Source of the DNA: Streptomyces rishiriensis
GTDB lineage: Bacteria; Actinomycetota; Actinomycetes; Streptomycetales; Streptomycetaceae
Direction: 5' to 3'
Assembly (NCBI RefSeq): GCF_003112535.1
Contig: NZ_BEWA01000027.1
Coordinates: 1 to 64,000, forward strand
DNA: 64,000 nucleotides
Below the pieces are notes generated by a model, which was not told the origin of the DNA, ran no database searches, and was given only the letters and a program-made list of their open reading frames with translations. Position numbers and translations under genes: made by a program. Each line of letters begins with the position of its first letter. Position 1 is the stretch's first letter. Below, piece after piece: positions 17,405 through 26,229 of this stretch.

Positions 17405-18064
17405 TCACATCGCGGGGCTGGAATGCCCGTGCTCCACGCCCAGCAGGGCGAGGGCGTTGTGAATGCCCTGTTCGAGCAGTTCGTCCGCAAGCTGCCGGTC
17501 GGTGAGGGCTCGGGAGAGCTGGAGCGTCCCGGCCATCATGGCGTAGGCGCCGAGCGCCTTGGTGCGGACCGAGAGGGGATCGTCGGGTGCCAGGCGGGCG
17601 GCGATGCCGTCGATGACCATCAGTACGCCGTCGGTGTAAGCCTGCTTGGTCGGGTCTGTGCAGCGCCGGATTTCGTCGAGCAGGGCGGCGGAGGGGCAGC
17701 CGTCGTCGGAGCTGTCGCGATGCTGGGCGGACAGGTACCGGCGCACGATCTGCTCAAGTCCTGCGCGACCGGGTGCCGCCTGCGCGACGATCCTCGCGTT
17801 CTGCGCCTGCAATTGGTCGGAGACCGCGGTGGCCACGAGGTCGTCTTTCGACGTGAAATGGGTGTAGAAGGCGCCGTTGGTCAGCCCCGCGTCCGTCATG
17901 AGGGTTGAGATGCCCGAGCCGTCGATGCCGTCCCGCTTGAACCGGCGACCGGCCGCCTCGATGATCCGCTGCCGGGTCGCCTGCTTGTGCTCTTTCCCGT
18001 AGCGCACCACGCGCTCCTTTGCTCGTCGGAGAGGCTGCTTGCTCTTGGCGGGCACTCTTATCAT
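17405..18064 (-). CDS. TetR family transcriptional regulator (TetR-B)
   Basis: A 219-residue paralogue of TetR-A with the same HTH (IDGSGISTLMTDAGLTNGAF) and the C-terminal CPSAALLDEIRR segment. The ATG at 18062-18064 has no ribosome site and abuts a TTACGNNCGTAA-like site, so the message may be nearly leaderless or start at a later codon such as the GTG at codon 4. The following hydrolase relic suggests it once controlled that gene. It is divergent from the region leading to the second intact hydrolase. Confidence 0.85.
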   Translation of the reverse strand: MIRVPAKSKQPLRRAKERVVRYGKEHKQATRQRIIEAAGRRFKRDGIDGSGISTLMTDAGLTNGAFYTHFTSKDDLVATAVSDQLQAQNARIVAQAAPGRAGLEQIVRRYLSAQHRDSSDDGCPSAALLDEIRRCTDPTKQAYTDGVLMVIDGIAARLAPDDPLSVRTKALGAYAMMAGTLQLSRALTDRQLADELLEQGIHNALALLGVEHGHSSPAM

Positions 18065-18070
18065 TTTACA

Positions 18071-18082
18071 TTTCGATCGTAC
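18071..18082. promoter_or_regulatory. TTACGNNCGTAA-like operator, copy 4
   Basis: TTTCGATCGTAC matches 10 of 12 positions and lies immediately upstream of the TetR-B start codon, where a bound repressor would block its promoter. Confidence 0.4.
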
Positions 18083-18241
18083 TTCAATGGATTCGAGGCT
18101 CCGACGGCCGCCCGTTCGGCGGCGAGGTGTCGTGCCAGGTGGAGCGGTATCCCCTCACTCGGGGGCGTTCATTTGCGCACCATGGAGTGCGGTCGACTGC
18201 GGGGGCCCGCTTGCCATCCATCGTCTTCATGCACAGTATTA

Positions 18242-18253
18242 TGAGTGTAATCC
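18242..18253. promoter_or_regulatory. Weak TGAGTNNACTCA-like site before hydrolase copy 2
   Basis: TGAGTGTAATCC matches 10 of 12 positions. Its flank, ATTATGAGTG, is identical to the reverse strand of the site at 5699-5712. It is 184 bases before the hydrolase start. Weaker evidence than the TetR-1/TetR-2 sites. Confidence 0.35.
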
Positions 18254-18436
18254 AATGTCCCTCGGTTGGCGCCGCCTCAGCGCTCGGCGAGGCGGATGCC
18301 GGGGGTGATCAGAACGAGCCGGATGACATGGGTCGGTACCCACCACTGTGTGGCCTGGTCGACAGTGTCGGTGCAGTGCATCGGGCGCCGGCGAAGAGAA
18401 CTCCGTCCTTGAAACTCGCTACAGAAGGACCTGGAC

Positions 18437-19309
18437 ATGAACACACCGCGGAATTCACCGTCCTCCTCGCCCTCGTCGTCGTACCAGAACGCGCCGACCC
18501 GCTCCGTGTCCGTCCGCGGCGAGGACTTCGCCTACCGGGAACTCGGCCCTGAGGACGGCGTACCGCTGATCCTCCTGATTCACCTGGCCGGGGTCCTGGA
18601 CAACTGGGACCCGCGCGTCGTCGACGGACTCGCCGCACGACGCCGGGTCATCGCCTTCGACAACCGCGGGGTGGGCGGATCGAGCGGCTCCACGCCGGAC
18701 ACGATCGAGGCGATGGCCCGCGACGCGGTGCTGTTCATCCGAGCCCTCGGGTTCGACCAGGTCGATCTGCTCGGCCTGTCGATGGGCGGCTTCATCGCAC
18801 AGGTCATCGCGGAACAAGAACCTCACCTCATCCGCAAGGTCATCCTGGCGGGCACAGGCCCCGCCGGTGGCCCCGGCATCGACAAGGTCCCGGCGCTCAC
18901 CCTCCAGGCCACGCTCAAGGGCGCCCTGACCCGCCAGGATCCCAAGCTCTCCCTCTTCTTCACCGAAACCGAGGGCGGTCGGCGGGCGGGACGGGCCTTG
19001 CTGGAACGGCTGAAGGAGCGCACGCACCACCGCGACAAGGACATCTCATTGCCGGCGTTCCGAGCCCAGCTGAAGGCCATCAGACAATGGGGCCGCCAGG
19101 CACCGTCGGACCTGTCGGAGATTCGTCAACCGGTGCTCGTGGCAAACGGCGAGAACGACCGCATGGTGCCCAGCCACAACACACTCGACCTGGCCGCCCG
19201 CCTGCCCAGGAGTGAACTCGTGCCCCTCTACCCGGATGCCGGACACGGGGGGATCTTCCAGTACCACGATGAATTCGTGGCAAGGGCACTCGAGTTCCTT
19301 GGATCCTGA
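18437..19309 (+). CDS. Alpha/beta fold hydrolase (copy 2)
   Basis: A 290-residue paralogue of the hydrolase at 3648-4514, about the same length and collinear throughout. The nucleophile is Ser115 in GLSMGG, the acid is in ANGENDRMVP and the histidine is in YPDAGHGGIFQYH. The oxyanion segment is HLAGVLDNWDPR, followed by DNRGVGGSSG. The Ser/Pro-rich first 20 residues are not a signal peptide. AAGGA precedes the ATG. It stands alone after a 370-base spacer. Substrate unknown. Confidence 0.88.
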   Translation: MNTPRNSPSSSPSSSYQNAPTRSVSVRGEDFAYRELGPEDGVPLILLIHLAGVLDNWDPRVVDGLAARRRVIAFDNRGVGGSSGSTPDTIEAMARDAVLFIRALGFDQVDLLGLSMGGFIAQVIAEQEPHLIRKVILAGTGPAGGPGIDKVPALTLQATLKGALTRQDPKLSLFFTETEGGRRAGRALLERLKERTHHRDKDISLPAFRAQLKAIRQWGRQAPSDLSEIRQPVLVANGENDRMVPSHNTLDLAARLPRSELVPLYPDAGHGGIFQYHDEFVARALEFLGS

Positions 19310-19378
19310 GCCCGAGCCAAGCCGCGCTGCCCGCACCTTCACGCTCGCACAACGCCCTCGGAAACGTCAGCTCGGCCG

Positions 19379-20005
19379 TCACCGTTCGCCGGCCCTGGCC
19401 GTGGAAGGCGGCCCCCCTGCTCGGCCGTGCCTGAGTGCGGCCCTGTACGTCATCGGTCGGCCCGCGCGACGAAAGGGCGTCCAAGCAAACAGTCGCGCTG
19501 GGTTGGCGCACAGTATCCGCAGGGCTTCGGTGGGGTTGAGTTCCGCCGTGAGCCAGGTCGGGGTGCTGTAGGCACGGCCATTTGCACGACAAGGCACGGC
19601 CGCCTTCGCCCACACATACTGTCCGGCCAGCAGGCGGGAGAGCGCAGCGCATCCGGGGTAGGGCAGAGACAGGGCCGCCGGCAGCCCCCGATGATCGACA
19701 ACCACCACGCCGGGCCAGCCGAGCAGCCAGGGTTCCAGCTCCTCCCACTGGCGTTGCTGTCCCTGGACTTCCAAGTGGAGTCCAGGGGCGGCGATTTCGT
19801 GCACCAGTCGCTGCCAGAGCCGATCTTCCAGCGGGGGCACCGGGCCGCTGATCAGGTTGAGGCGGATCCCGCACGCACCCGTCTCCACGAGCCGGTCGAG
19901 CTCCCCCGACGTCCGGGGTCTACGACGGCCACGCCGCAGAGAGGGCCCCGACGCCTTGCCGAGGGCCTGGAGCAGGTAGGAGTTGTCCGTGCCGAGGCAT
20001 GTTCA
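19379..20005 (-). pseudogene. Amidohydrolase (TIM-barrel) relic
   Basis: The reverse strand reads CLGTDNSYLLQALGKASG, then VETGACGIRLNLISG, LHLEVQGQQRQWEEL, VVVVDHRGLPAA and finally RILCANPARLFAW. These are ordered landmarks of amidohydrolase-2 family hydrolases (metal-dependent, related to dicarboxylate lactonases). The N-terminal HxH metal site is missing, the GSDWP active-site block is deleted, compensating small indels occur near 19915, and a stop precedes CLGTDN. Confidence 0.7.
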
Positions 20006-20121
20006 CGGGAAGCGCCAACGGCATCGCCGTCGTCGCTGTGCTCCCCGAGACCCTCGCACAGGAAACTCGATACCCCCGCACTCCCCGCGGCCGAAGCTAC
20101 CGCCCCGCCGGTCGCCTCCGC

Positions 20122-21609
20122 TCACTGAACCACTCCGTCCGAGGCGGCTGGAATGAGGTCGATCCATGCAAGACCACCGAGATCGAGCCGACTGCGGGCA
20201 CGTGTCACGGCAACGTAGGCGAGGCGGGCGTCCGTTTCACTCACGGGTTCCGAGATCGGGCGACCACGGTCGTCGTGTTGATCGCTGTCCGGGGGCGGGG
20301 GGAAGTCATCGGCGATCTTGACCGTGGGCCATTCCCGGCCTTTGGCCTTGTGGGCCGTGGAGACCGTGACGTCGGCCTTGTCCTCGTCGGTCAGTGCGTG
20401 GACCGCGGTGATGATGGCCTCGGGTCCGTGCTGGTCGACAAGTTCTACGAAAGGCTGCAGATCACGGCCGGCCGGATCGTGATCCGCGTACTCCTGCAGC
20501 TCACCCCAGGAGGCGAAGAGAACGAGTTCTGGGTGGGCGGTGCGACGGCCGTTTTTGAGGTCCCGTGCAGCCAGCGCCAGCGCGACGAGCGTATGCCCTC
20601 CCCGCGTCAGCGCGACGCGGTGGCCGGCGGCCAGCAGTCGCATGACCTCGGTCATGGCCCCGATGTTGGTGCGGCACAGCACCGCGTCCGGAGAGGCGAC
20701 GAGACCGACCTTCGTCGGGACCGCCTCGGTACCTGTCAGTCGGATGGGCGCGTCGGTGAACGCGAGCCACCGGTTGGCTTGTTCGGCAAGGAGGGGGCCG
20801 AAGCGGAAGGATCGAGTCAGGGTGAGGTTGGTGGCGTCGAAGCTTGTCATGATGTCCCGGGCTCCGCGCCAGCCGTAGATCGCCTGCGCGGAGTCGCCGA
20901 CCATGACCAGCTGGGTGCGGGCGCGTTGAGCCGCGAAGACCTGTTCCAGGACAGGGTTGGTGTCCTGTGCTTCGTCGAGGAAGAGGAAGTCGGCGTCGAT
21001 CTTTGGTTCGGTGAGAGCCCACATCTTCAGGTAGTGGTCATGCTCGAAACGGACCACGCCCTGCTCGGGATTCTGCAGGTCTCCCCACGCCTTGTCCGCG
21101 AACGACGTCACGACCTCGGCGAGGCGGGCGTGTTCGTCCGGCGCACTCAGGCCGCGCAGCGCGGGTACGTGGTGAGAAGCCAGCGTGCGATCAGCCGAGT
21201 GGCAGAAGCGGGTCACCGTGCGCAGGACGCTGTGTGACAACGTCCTGTGGCTGATCTCGTGATCTCCGATTCGGACCGGAGAGGTGATGCCGAGGGCCTG
21301 CCCGATCTTCCACGCAGGTTGGCGGGGGCTGTTGAGTCTGCGAGCGAAGCGGTGGCCAAGGGCTGCGTAGGCCGTGGCGTGGGCGGTCTTGCACATCACG
21401 GATCGCGGGAAGCGTGCGGAGGCGTCGTGTGCGATGTCTTTGTTGAAGGCGAGGTAGCGCCCTCGGCGTTTGGTACTCGCGGCGAGCAGGCTCAGCGTGC
21501 TGGTCTTTCCTGTGCCGGCGCCGGCCTGCAGCACGAGGTGATGGCCATCTCGGAATGCTTCGACAGCATGAGCCTGTTCGTCTGTGGGCGTGTGCAACAA
21601 GGGCTCCAC
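20122..21609 (-). CDS. UvrD/Rep-like SF1 helicase
   Basis: A 495-residue compact superfamily 1A helicase. It has Walker A AGAGTGKTS (29-37), motif Ia AFNKDIA, Walker B DEAQDTN (212-218), motif III GDSAQAIYGWRGA (238-250), motif V VSTAHKAKGREW and motif VI AYVAVTRARSRL. It is shorter than UvrD/PcrA (about 720 residues), so accessory 1B/2B domains are reduced. This 3'-5' DNA translocase type is common in actinomycete accessory DNA. The gene starts 12 bases after the small protein at 21622 and is probably cotranscribed. Confidence 0.9.
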   Translation of the reverse strand: MEPLLHTPTDEQAHAVEAFRDGHHLVLQAGAGTGKTSTLSLLAASTKRRGRYLAFNKDIAHDASARFPRSVMCKTAHATAYAALGHRFARRLNSPRQPAWKIGQALGITSPVRIGDHEISHRTLSHSVLRTVTRFCHSADRTLASHHVPALRGLSAPDEHARLAEVVTSFADKAWGDLQNPEQGVVRFEHDHYLKMWALTEPKIDADFLFLDEAQDTNPVLEQVFAAQRARTQLVMVGDSAQAIYGWRGARDIMTSFDATNLTLTRSFRFGPLLAEQANRWLAFTDAPIRLTGTEAVPTKVGLVASPDAVLCRTNIGAMTEVMRLLAAGHRVALTRGGHTLVALALAARDLKNGRRTAHPELVLFASWGELQEYADHDPAGRDLQPFVELVDQHGPEAIITAVHALTDEDKADVTVSTAHKAKGREWPTVKIADDFPPPPDSDQHDDRGRPISEPVSETDARLAYVAVTRARSRLDLGGLAWIDLIPAASDGVVQ

Positions 21610-21621
21610 GGAGGAGAAGGG

Positions 21622-22044
21622 CTAAGGGTTCGGGTGCGCGTGAGACTGGCTCCGTCCAGCGCGGCCAGCGGCGTACGCGTCAGATACGGCCGGATCACGA
21701 CGACGGAGCAGGATGTCGGCTGTGCAAGCCAGTACGTCCTCGGAGGAGTGGAGGGCGAGCAGGCCTTCGAGTTGCGCCGTCAGTTGCAGGGAGCGTTCTC
21801 TCTCGTTCCGATCGAGGGCTGCGGTCACGCTCCGGGCGACGAAGTCTCCGGGCCGCTGTCCTCTGGCGGTCGCGGCCTGGCGGATCGCCGCTCGCGCGGT
21901 ACGGCTGAACTCGAGATTAAGAAGGACCTGCCCGTGCTGGTCGGGGTAGGGGGTGGTCAGGGCATCGATGGGCAGAAGGTGGTGCAGCCGTCGCCGTAGT
22001 GACCGCAGCGCGCGGCCTGGCGTCCTGGCCGGCTGAACGGCCAT
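21622..22044 (-). CDS. Small protein with ribbon-helix-helix-like segment
   Basis: A 140-residue hypothetical protein. The centre, LLNLEFSRTARAAIRQAATA then RGQRPGDFVARSVTAALDRN, has the beta-helix-helix pattern of ribbon-helix-helix DNA-binding proteins; a helical stretch and a basic tail follow. It is immediately upstream of the helicase gene, so the two likely form an operon. No family name can be assigned; the RHH call is by pattern only. Confidence 0.6.
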   Translation of the reverse strand: MAVQPARTPGRALRSLRRRLHHLLPIDALTTPYPDQHGQVLLNLEFSRTARAAIRQAATARGQRPGDFVARSVTAALDRNERERSLQLTAQLEGLLALHSSEDVLACTADILLRRRDPAVSDAYAAGRAGRSQSHAHPNP

Positions 22045-22154
22045 CTACCGGGTGCGGTCGGCGTTCGCTGCGAGCGACACCGTACGACGAGCTCGGTGGA
22101 GCTCGCCATTGGTGGCTGGCCTGGTCAGCAGGATTTCAATGCCATCGTGCGAGG

Positions 22155-23033
22155 TCACGACCCAGCCCTTCCATACTCGTGGTGCGTCGGGCGCGGACGA
22201 CGGACGTGGTTCGGCAGGCGGTTGTGGATGTGCGCGCGGTGGAGCATGGGGTCGAAGGGCTCCCAGTCGGCCAGCGCGAGGTCCGCTGCTGACTGGGTTG
22301 CGGTGTGGGTGGAACAGCGCTGCGTGCGCCAGCGCAGCTGCTCGGCGTAAGGCAGGGCGGTGAGGTCATATACAGCCATGAGCTCACAGGGCAAGGCCAG
22401 TTGCCCCCGTGTGGCCGTAGCGGGTACCAGCCTCCAGACGCCCACGGGGCCGTCCGCAGTGAGCAGCCTCTGCGAGCAGCGGTCGCGACGCCGCGTCTGC
22501 GCCACGCACTGGATTTCGTCCACAGGTTGCGCAGCGAGGTAGCGGACATACAGGAACTGCACTACGGGTCTGGCGGGTCGGCAGCCGTCCGGTTGAGCCA
22601 TTGGCCGGCTCGAAGGGGGCATTGGAGTGAACACGCCGGTGTCAATCAGGCGGCGTGTGTGCAGGGCCAGATCCCGGCGCAGCCCGTCCAGCGCGGAGGC
22701 TTCGGGCGCAGCGTCGCGAGCGGGACAGACTGGGGCGTGAGCCAGGCGGCACCAGGCTCTGCCATCGCCAGCCGGATGGGCGACACCAGAGCTTACGTGC
22801 CAACGGTAGGCGGTGGGCACCTCGGCCGCGGGCACTTCCCGGGGGTGCAGGCGGACGGGCCGCGCAAAGCTGCGGTGGTACCACTCGACCGGGTTGCCGC
22901 ACTCTCGGCAGCGATCACGCTGAGCGCAGCGGAGGAGCCGACTGGGGCTGTCGTGCTCGATACGCAGTGAGCGGCGGGGGTAGGCGACAGCGGGGCTGCC
23001 GTCCCAGTGCCGCGGTGTGGATGAAGAACGCAT
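22155..23033 (-). CDS. DUF6083-like hypothetical protein
   Basis: A 292-residue actinomycete protein. Residues about 40-100 carry a putative zinc module: CRECGNPVEWYHRSFARPVR, then PTAYRWHVSSGVAHP and CRLAHAPVCP, a pattern I associate with DUF6083 proteins of Streptomyces. The C-terminal half has a conserved-looking block with Cys pairs, FLYVRYLAAQPVDEIQCVAQ and LALADWEPFDPMLHRAHIHN. Function unknown. The start is uncertain: an in-frame GTG lies 24 bases upstream and neither has a clear ribosome site. Confidence 0.6.
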   Translation of the reverse strand: MRSSSTPRHWDGSPAVAYPRRSLRIEHDSPSRLLRCAQRDRCRECGNPVEWYHRSFARPVRLHPREVPAAEVPTAYRWHVSSGVAHPAGDGRAWCRLAHAPVCPARDAAPEASALDGLRRDLALHTRRLIDTGVFTPMPPSSRPMAQPDGCRPARPVVQFLYVRYLAAQPVDEIQCVAQTRRRDRCSQRLLTADGPVGVWRLVPATATRGQLALPCELMAVYDLTALPYAEQLRWRTQRCSTHTATQSAADLALADWEPFDPMLHRAHIHNRLPNHVRRPRPTHHEYGRAGS

Positions 23034-23185
23034 GCGTGCGAAGGTGCCAGGCAACACGCCGCATCCACAGCGCCGAGGCTGGAGGGTCCCTCGAACAGCC
23101 CCATTCCATGAAACGCACGTTCGAGTTGTCGATCAGAGATTCGTGTCGCTTCGCCGGTCCGGGTGATTGGCGCGAGCCCTCCCAG

Positions 23186-23455
23186 TCAACGGTCAGCGCC
23201 GGTCGGCCCCGGGGGCTCGTGCCCCTCACACACGGCTCCGAAGAGCTCGTCGAGCGGAGTGCTCAAGGCATGGGCGAGGGCGTGCCAGGTCTTGAGAGTG
23301 CCGATGGTGCGTCCCTGCTCGATCTCGATGAGGGTCCTTCTGGCCAGGCCGCTTCGATCAGCGAGCTCGTCATAGGTCCAGCCGCGCGCCGCCCGCAGCC
23401 GCGCAAGCTCCAGACGCAGCGCCTCGAAATCCGGGTCGGGCGGGAGGATCGTCAC
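23186..23455 (-). CDS. XRE-family helix-turn-helix regulator
   Basis: An 89-residue Cro/CI-type DNA-binding protein, essentially only an HTH domain: LRAARGWTYDELADRSGLAR then RTLIEIEQGRTIGTLKTWHA, then LAHALSTPLDELFG. The GTG start (VTILPPDPDF) is chosen because the conserved region begins there and the DNA just upstream is a set of palindromic repeats rather than coding sequence. It is divergent from the frameshifted gene at 23619, with the three-copy repeat between them as likely operators. Confidence 0.8.
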   Translation of the reverse strand: MTILPPDPDFEALRLELARLRAARGWTYDELADRSGLARRTLIEIEQGRTIGTLKTWHALAHALSTPLDELFGAVCEGHEPPGPTGADR

Positions 23456-23470
23456 CCGACAATCCGACGG

Positions 23471-23550
23471 TGCAGACCACTGCCCTGTCAGTGCAGACCT
23501 CTGCCCTATTTCTGCAGGTGACGCCATCAAGTGAAGGGCAGAGGTCTGCA
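23471..23550. repeat. Three-copy 16-bp operator-like repeat
   Basis: TGCAGACCACTGCCCT at 23471-23486 and TGCAGACCTCTGCCCT at 23492-23507 are direct repeats starting 21 bases apart (two helical turns). The exact reverse complement of the second copy lies at 23535-23550. Each copy contains the palindrome GCAGANNTCTGC. The array fills the gap between the XRE regulator and the divergent gene. Confidence 0.75.
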
Positions 23551-23618
23551 CTACCGTGTGCGGGCCACCCCACCCTCCGCGGGTACAGCGCAGACATGAC
23601 GGGAGGAACACGCCCCCC

Positions 23619-24673
23619 ATGAGGCTTTGCACGACGCGACCCGGCGTCCGGCGCGCCTGGACCGTGGAACTGCGCCCGCAGCCCGGCGGACCGATCCTCG
23701 TATGCCAGCAGTGCTCCCGCAGCGACCGACTGCTCAGTGGCACGTCCGCTCGGTCGGAGCTCCTGGCCCACCTGGCACGACACGCTCGCCGCGATCTCCT
23801 CCCTGCTCACCTTCGTACCTGCCAGTGCCACGAGCGCGGCTGCAGCTGGCACCCGCGCCATCGAGGCTGTGGTGGGCCCATCCGGCTCGTGCTCGCACGC
23901 GAGCGAGGCGGACGGCTGTGGCGCCTCGCGGACGCGTGCACGGCCTGCGCCGCCGCCACGTCACAAGCGGCCGTCGTTCCCGACACGTTCATCAACGCTG
24001 CGACGGCGCCGCCGGCGCATGCGGACATCCGTCGAAAGCACCGAAGCCCCAGAGGCCCGGACAGGCAGACCCGGGTGCGGGAGATGCTCAACTACCTCGC
24101 CTCCGCGCTGCCGACTGAGACCCGACCTGCCGCCCGACTGATCGCCCTGCAATGCGCCTTACGCATGAACGACTCGGCTCAAGTCCGCTTGCCGCTCGGG
24201 GGACTGCGCAGCCTTCGATTGGAACCTGCCACGGATCCTGGCGGGATCTCCACCAGGCACGATGGCTATGCGCAACCCTGCCCACGTCGCGCTCCAGCGC
24301 ACGCGCTGTAGTCATCCAGCTCCTCGACGTCGGGCTCTTCGCCCAATGCCCGGCCCGTCCCGACCGGCTCGCTGCCGCAGACTGGGCGCTGCGAGCCGCT
24401 TGCGGCATCCGCATGGACTGCGCCCCGTTTTCCCAGCTCATTGCCATGTGTATCAAGGCCCATACCGCTCCCGAGAGCACCCATGGAACAGCTGAAGTGG
24501 ATCAGCTGGCACGCGAGTGCGGGCTGGCCGCAACGGATTTCACGGATGCACTTGACCAATTGACGGCCGCAGGACACATCAGCTCCTGGAGCGTGCAGCC
24601 GGCGTCGGGAGATCTGTACTGGACACTGACAGAGCCCGGCGAGCGTGGATGCGAAGGAACGACTCGTCGGTGA
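23619..24673 (+). pseudogene. Conserved Streptomyces hypothetical protein split by a frameshift
   Basis: Two open frames appear to be halves of one protein of about 351 residues. The first (from ATG 23619) holds PGGPILVCQQCSRSDRL, a Cys-rich segment with CQCHERGCSWHP, and ends RSLRLEPATDPG. The second resumes one frame over with GSWRDLHQARWLCATLP and continues through AADWALRAACGIRMDCAPF to DALDQLTAAGHISSW and a stop at 24673. The switch is near 24228-24240. Protein order and the lack of a ribosome site for the second half argue for a single broken gene. Zinc binding by the first half is plausible; function unknown. GGGAGG lies 12 bases before the ATG. Confidence 0.6.
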
Positions 24674-24726
24674 CTGGCAGACGTCGACGGTCCGTCACAC
24701 GCCGACACCGTTGTCATCGGAGGCAT

Positions 24727-24860
24727 CGCGGTGCCGGGCGATCGGCCGACAGGTCGACCCCGTTGGGCATCGGCACCCGTAGCTCCGCTGGACCACGACA
24801 TCCCGGGTCAGAGTGGGGGACAGCCTCAGCCGGCGCTCGACGAGATGGCCGATCAGGTTC
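24727..24860 (-). pseudogene. CocE/NonD-type hydrolase N-terminal relic
   Basis: The reverse strand gives RRLRLSPTLTRDVVVQ in one frame and ELRVPMPNGVDLSADRPAPR in the next. Together these match the start of X-Pro dipeptidyl-peptidase (S15/CocE) family hydrolases, with a frameshift between. The rest of the gene is missing. The surrounding 24674-25035 interval shows nothing else recognisable. Confidence 0.45.
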
Positions 24861-25035
24861 ACCACTGACGCTTCGTCCGTCAGCGCGGTCCTTTCCGGAC
24901 GCCGGATCGAGCGGCATGAAGAGGAGCGCACGCCCGACATCCTCGAGATCACGTCGGCGGCCAGGCAGTCCATGTTGTCGATACGTCCTGACAAACCTCT
25001 TGACACCGCCGACAGGGCATTCGATAGTACGGGCA

Positions 25036-25064
25036 TCTAGAACGTACTAGTAGCACGTTCTAGA
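25036..25064. promoter_or_regulatory. LacI-type operator before the inositol transporter operon
   Basis: A perfect inverted repeat with 10-bp arms, TCTAGAACGT and ACGTTCTAGA, separated by 9 bases. Each arm carries the half-site TAGAACGT of the TAGAACGTTCTA palindromes at 35674 and 37760. It is about 160 bases before the binding-protein gene and is the likely site for the LacI regulator at 37814. Confidence 0.7.
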
Positions 25065-25224
25065 GGCTGCCGAGCCGCACACACCCGATGGCTGCCGCAG
25101 ACGACACGTTCCGCCGCACACGGCGTTCTCATCAACCGCTCGCCCGCGTCACTCGGCCGGGCGCGGCCCTCCCGAGGCCGGAACCCCATTCCCACCCTGA
25201 TCAGCACAGCGAGGTGCAAGGGAC

Positions 25225-26229
25225 ATGCACAGACACCACAGAGCCGCCGCACTGGCCGCCACCGTTCTCACCGGCGCTCTTCTCGCCACCGGCTGCTCCA
25301 GCAGCTCAGGCGGCAAGAAGTCCGAGGAGACCGCGAACGGCGCGTCGGCGGGCAAGGCCACCACTCCCCGCATGACCGTCGCGCTGGTCACCCACCAGGC
25401 CCCCGGCGACACCTTCTGGGACACCGTCCGCAAGGGCGCCGAGGCCGCCGCGGCCAAGGACAACATCAAGCTCATCTACTCCGCCGACCCCAACGCCGGC
25501 AACCAGGCCAACCTGGTGCAGAACGCGATCGACCAGAAGGTCGACGGCATTGCCGTCACGCTGGCCAAGCCGGACGCCATGAAGTCCGTCCTGGCCAAGG
25601 CGGAGCAGGCCGGCATACCCGTGACCGGCCTCAACGCCGGCCTGAGCCAGTGGAAGAGTCTGGGCCTCCTGGAGTACTTCGGCCAGGACGAGACCGTGGC
25701 GGGCGAGGCGTTCGGCAAGAAGCTCAATGACATCGGCGCCAAGCACGCCGTCTGCGTCGTCCAGGAACAGGGCAACATCGCCCTGACCCAGCGCTGCGAC
25801 GGCGTGAAGAAGACCTTCTCCGGCAAGACCGACGTCCTCTACGTCAACGGAACCGACATGCCGTCGGTGAAGTCGACGATCACCGCCAAGCTCTCGGCAG
25901 ACAAGTCCATCGACGAGGTGGTCACGCTTGCCGCGCCGATCGCGCTGACCGCCACGCAGTCGGTCTCGGACGCCGGCAGCAAGGCGAAGGTCGCCACCTT
26001 CGACCTCAACAAGGACCTCATCAAGGCCATCCAGGAGAACTCCATCCAGTTCGCCGTCGACCAACAGCCCTACCTCCAGGGCTACCTGGCCGTCGACGCG
26101 CTGTGGCTCTACAAGAACAACGGCAACTACAGCGGCGGCGGTGAACAGCCCGTGCTGACCGGCCCTGCCTTCGTCGACAAGTCCAACGTCGACAAGGTCG
26201 CCGCCTTCGCCGCAAAGGGAACCCGGTGA
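25225..26229 (+). CDS. Sugar/inositol ABC transporter substrate-binding lipoprotein
   Basis: A 334-residue periplasmic-binding-protein type 1 lipoprotein. The signal peptide ends in the lipobox LLATGCSS (Cys24), followed by a Ser/Gly/Lys linker and the ribose/inositol-binding fold: VALVTHQAPGDTFWDTVRKG, NAIDQKVDGIAVTLAKPDAM and AVDQQPYLQGYLAVDALWLY. It binds solute outside the membrane for the permease and ATPase encoded next. The location upstream of iol genes makes inositol or a related cyclitol the likely ligand (inference). Confidence 0.9.
   Translation: MHRHHRAAALAATVLTGALLATGCSSSSGGKKSEETANGASAGKATTPRMTVALVTHQAPGDTFWDTVRKGAEAAAAKDNIKLIYSADPNAGNQANLVQNAIDQKVDGIAVTLAKPDAMKSVLAKAEQAGIPVTGLNAGLSQWKSLGLLEYFGQDETVAGEAFGKKLNDIGAKHAVCVVQEQGNIALTQRCDGVKKTFSGKTDVLYVNGTDMPSVKSTITAKLSADKSIDEVVTLAAPIALTATQSVSDAGSKAKVATFDLNKDLIKAIQENSIQFAVDQQPYLQGYLAVDALWLYKNNGNYSGGGEQPVLTGPAFVDKSNVDKVAAFAAKGTR

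Noticed and set aside
20122..22044. Possible second defence pair formed by the RHH-like protein and UvrD-like helicase
   Set aside because: The partner has no nuclease or ATPase motif and the arrangement matches no known system, so only an operon is claimed.
23596..23622. An 8-codon leader peptide (MTGGTRPP) whose stop overlaps the start of the next gene as ATGA
   Set aside because: It has no ribosome site of its own and contains the GGGAGG likely used by the downstream gene; overlap can be chance.
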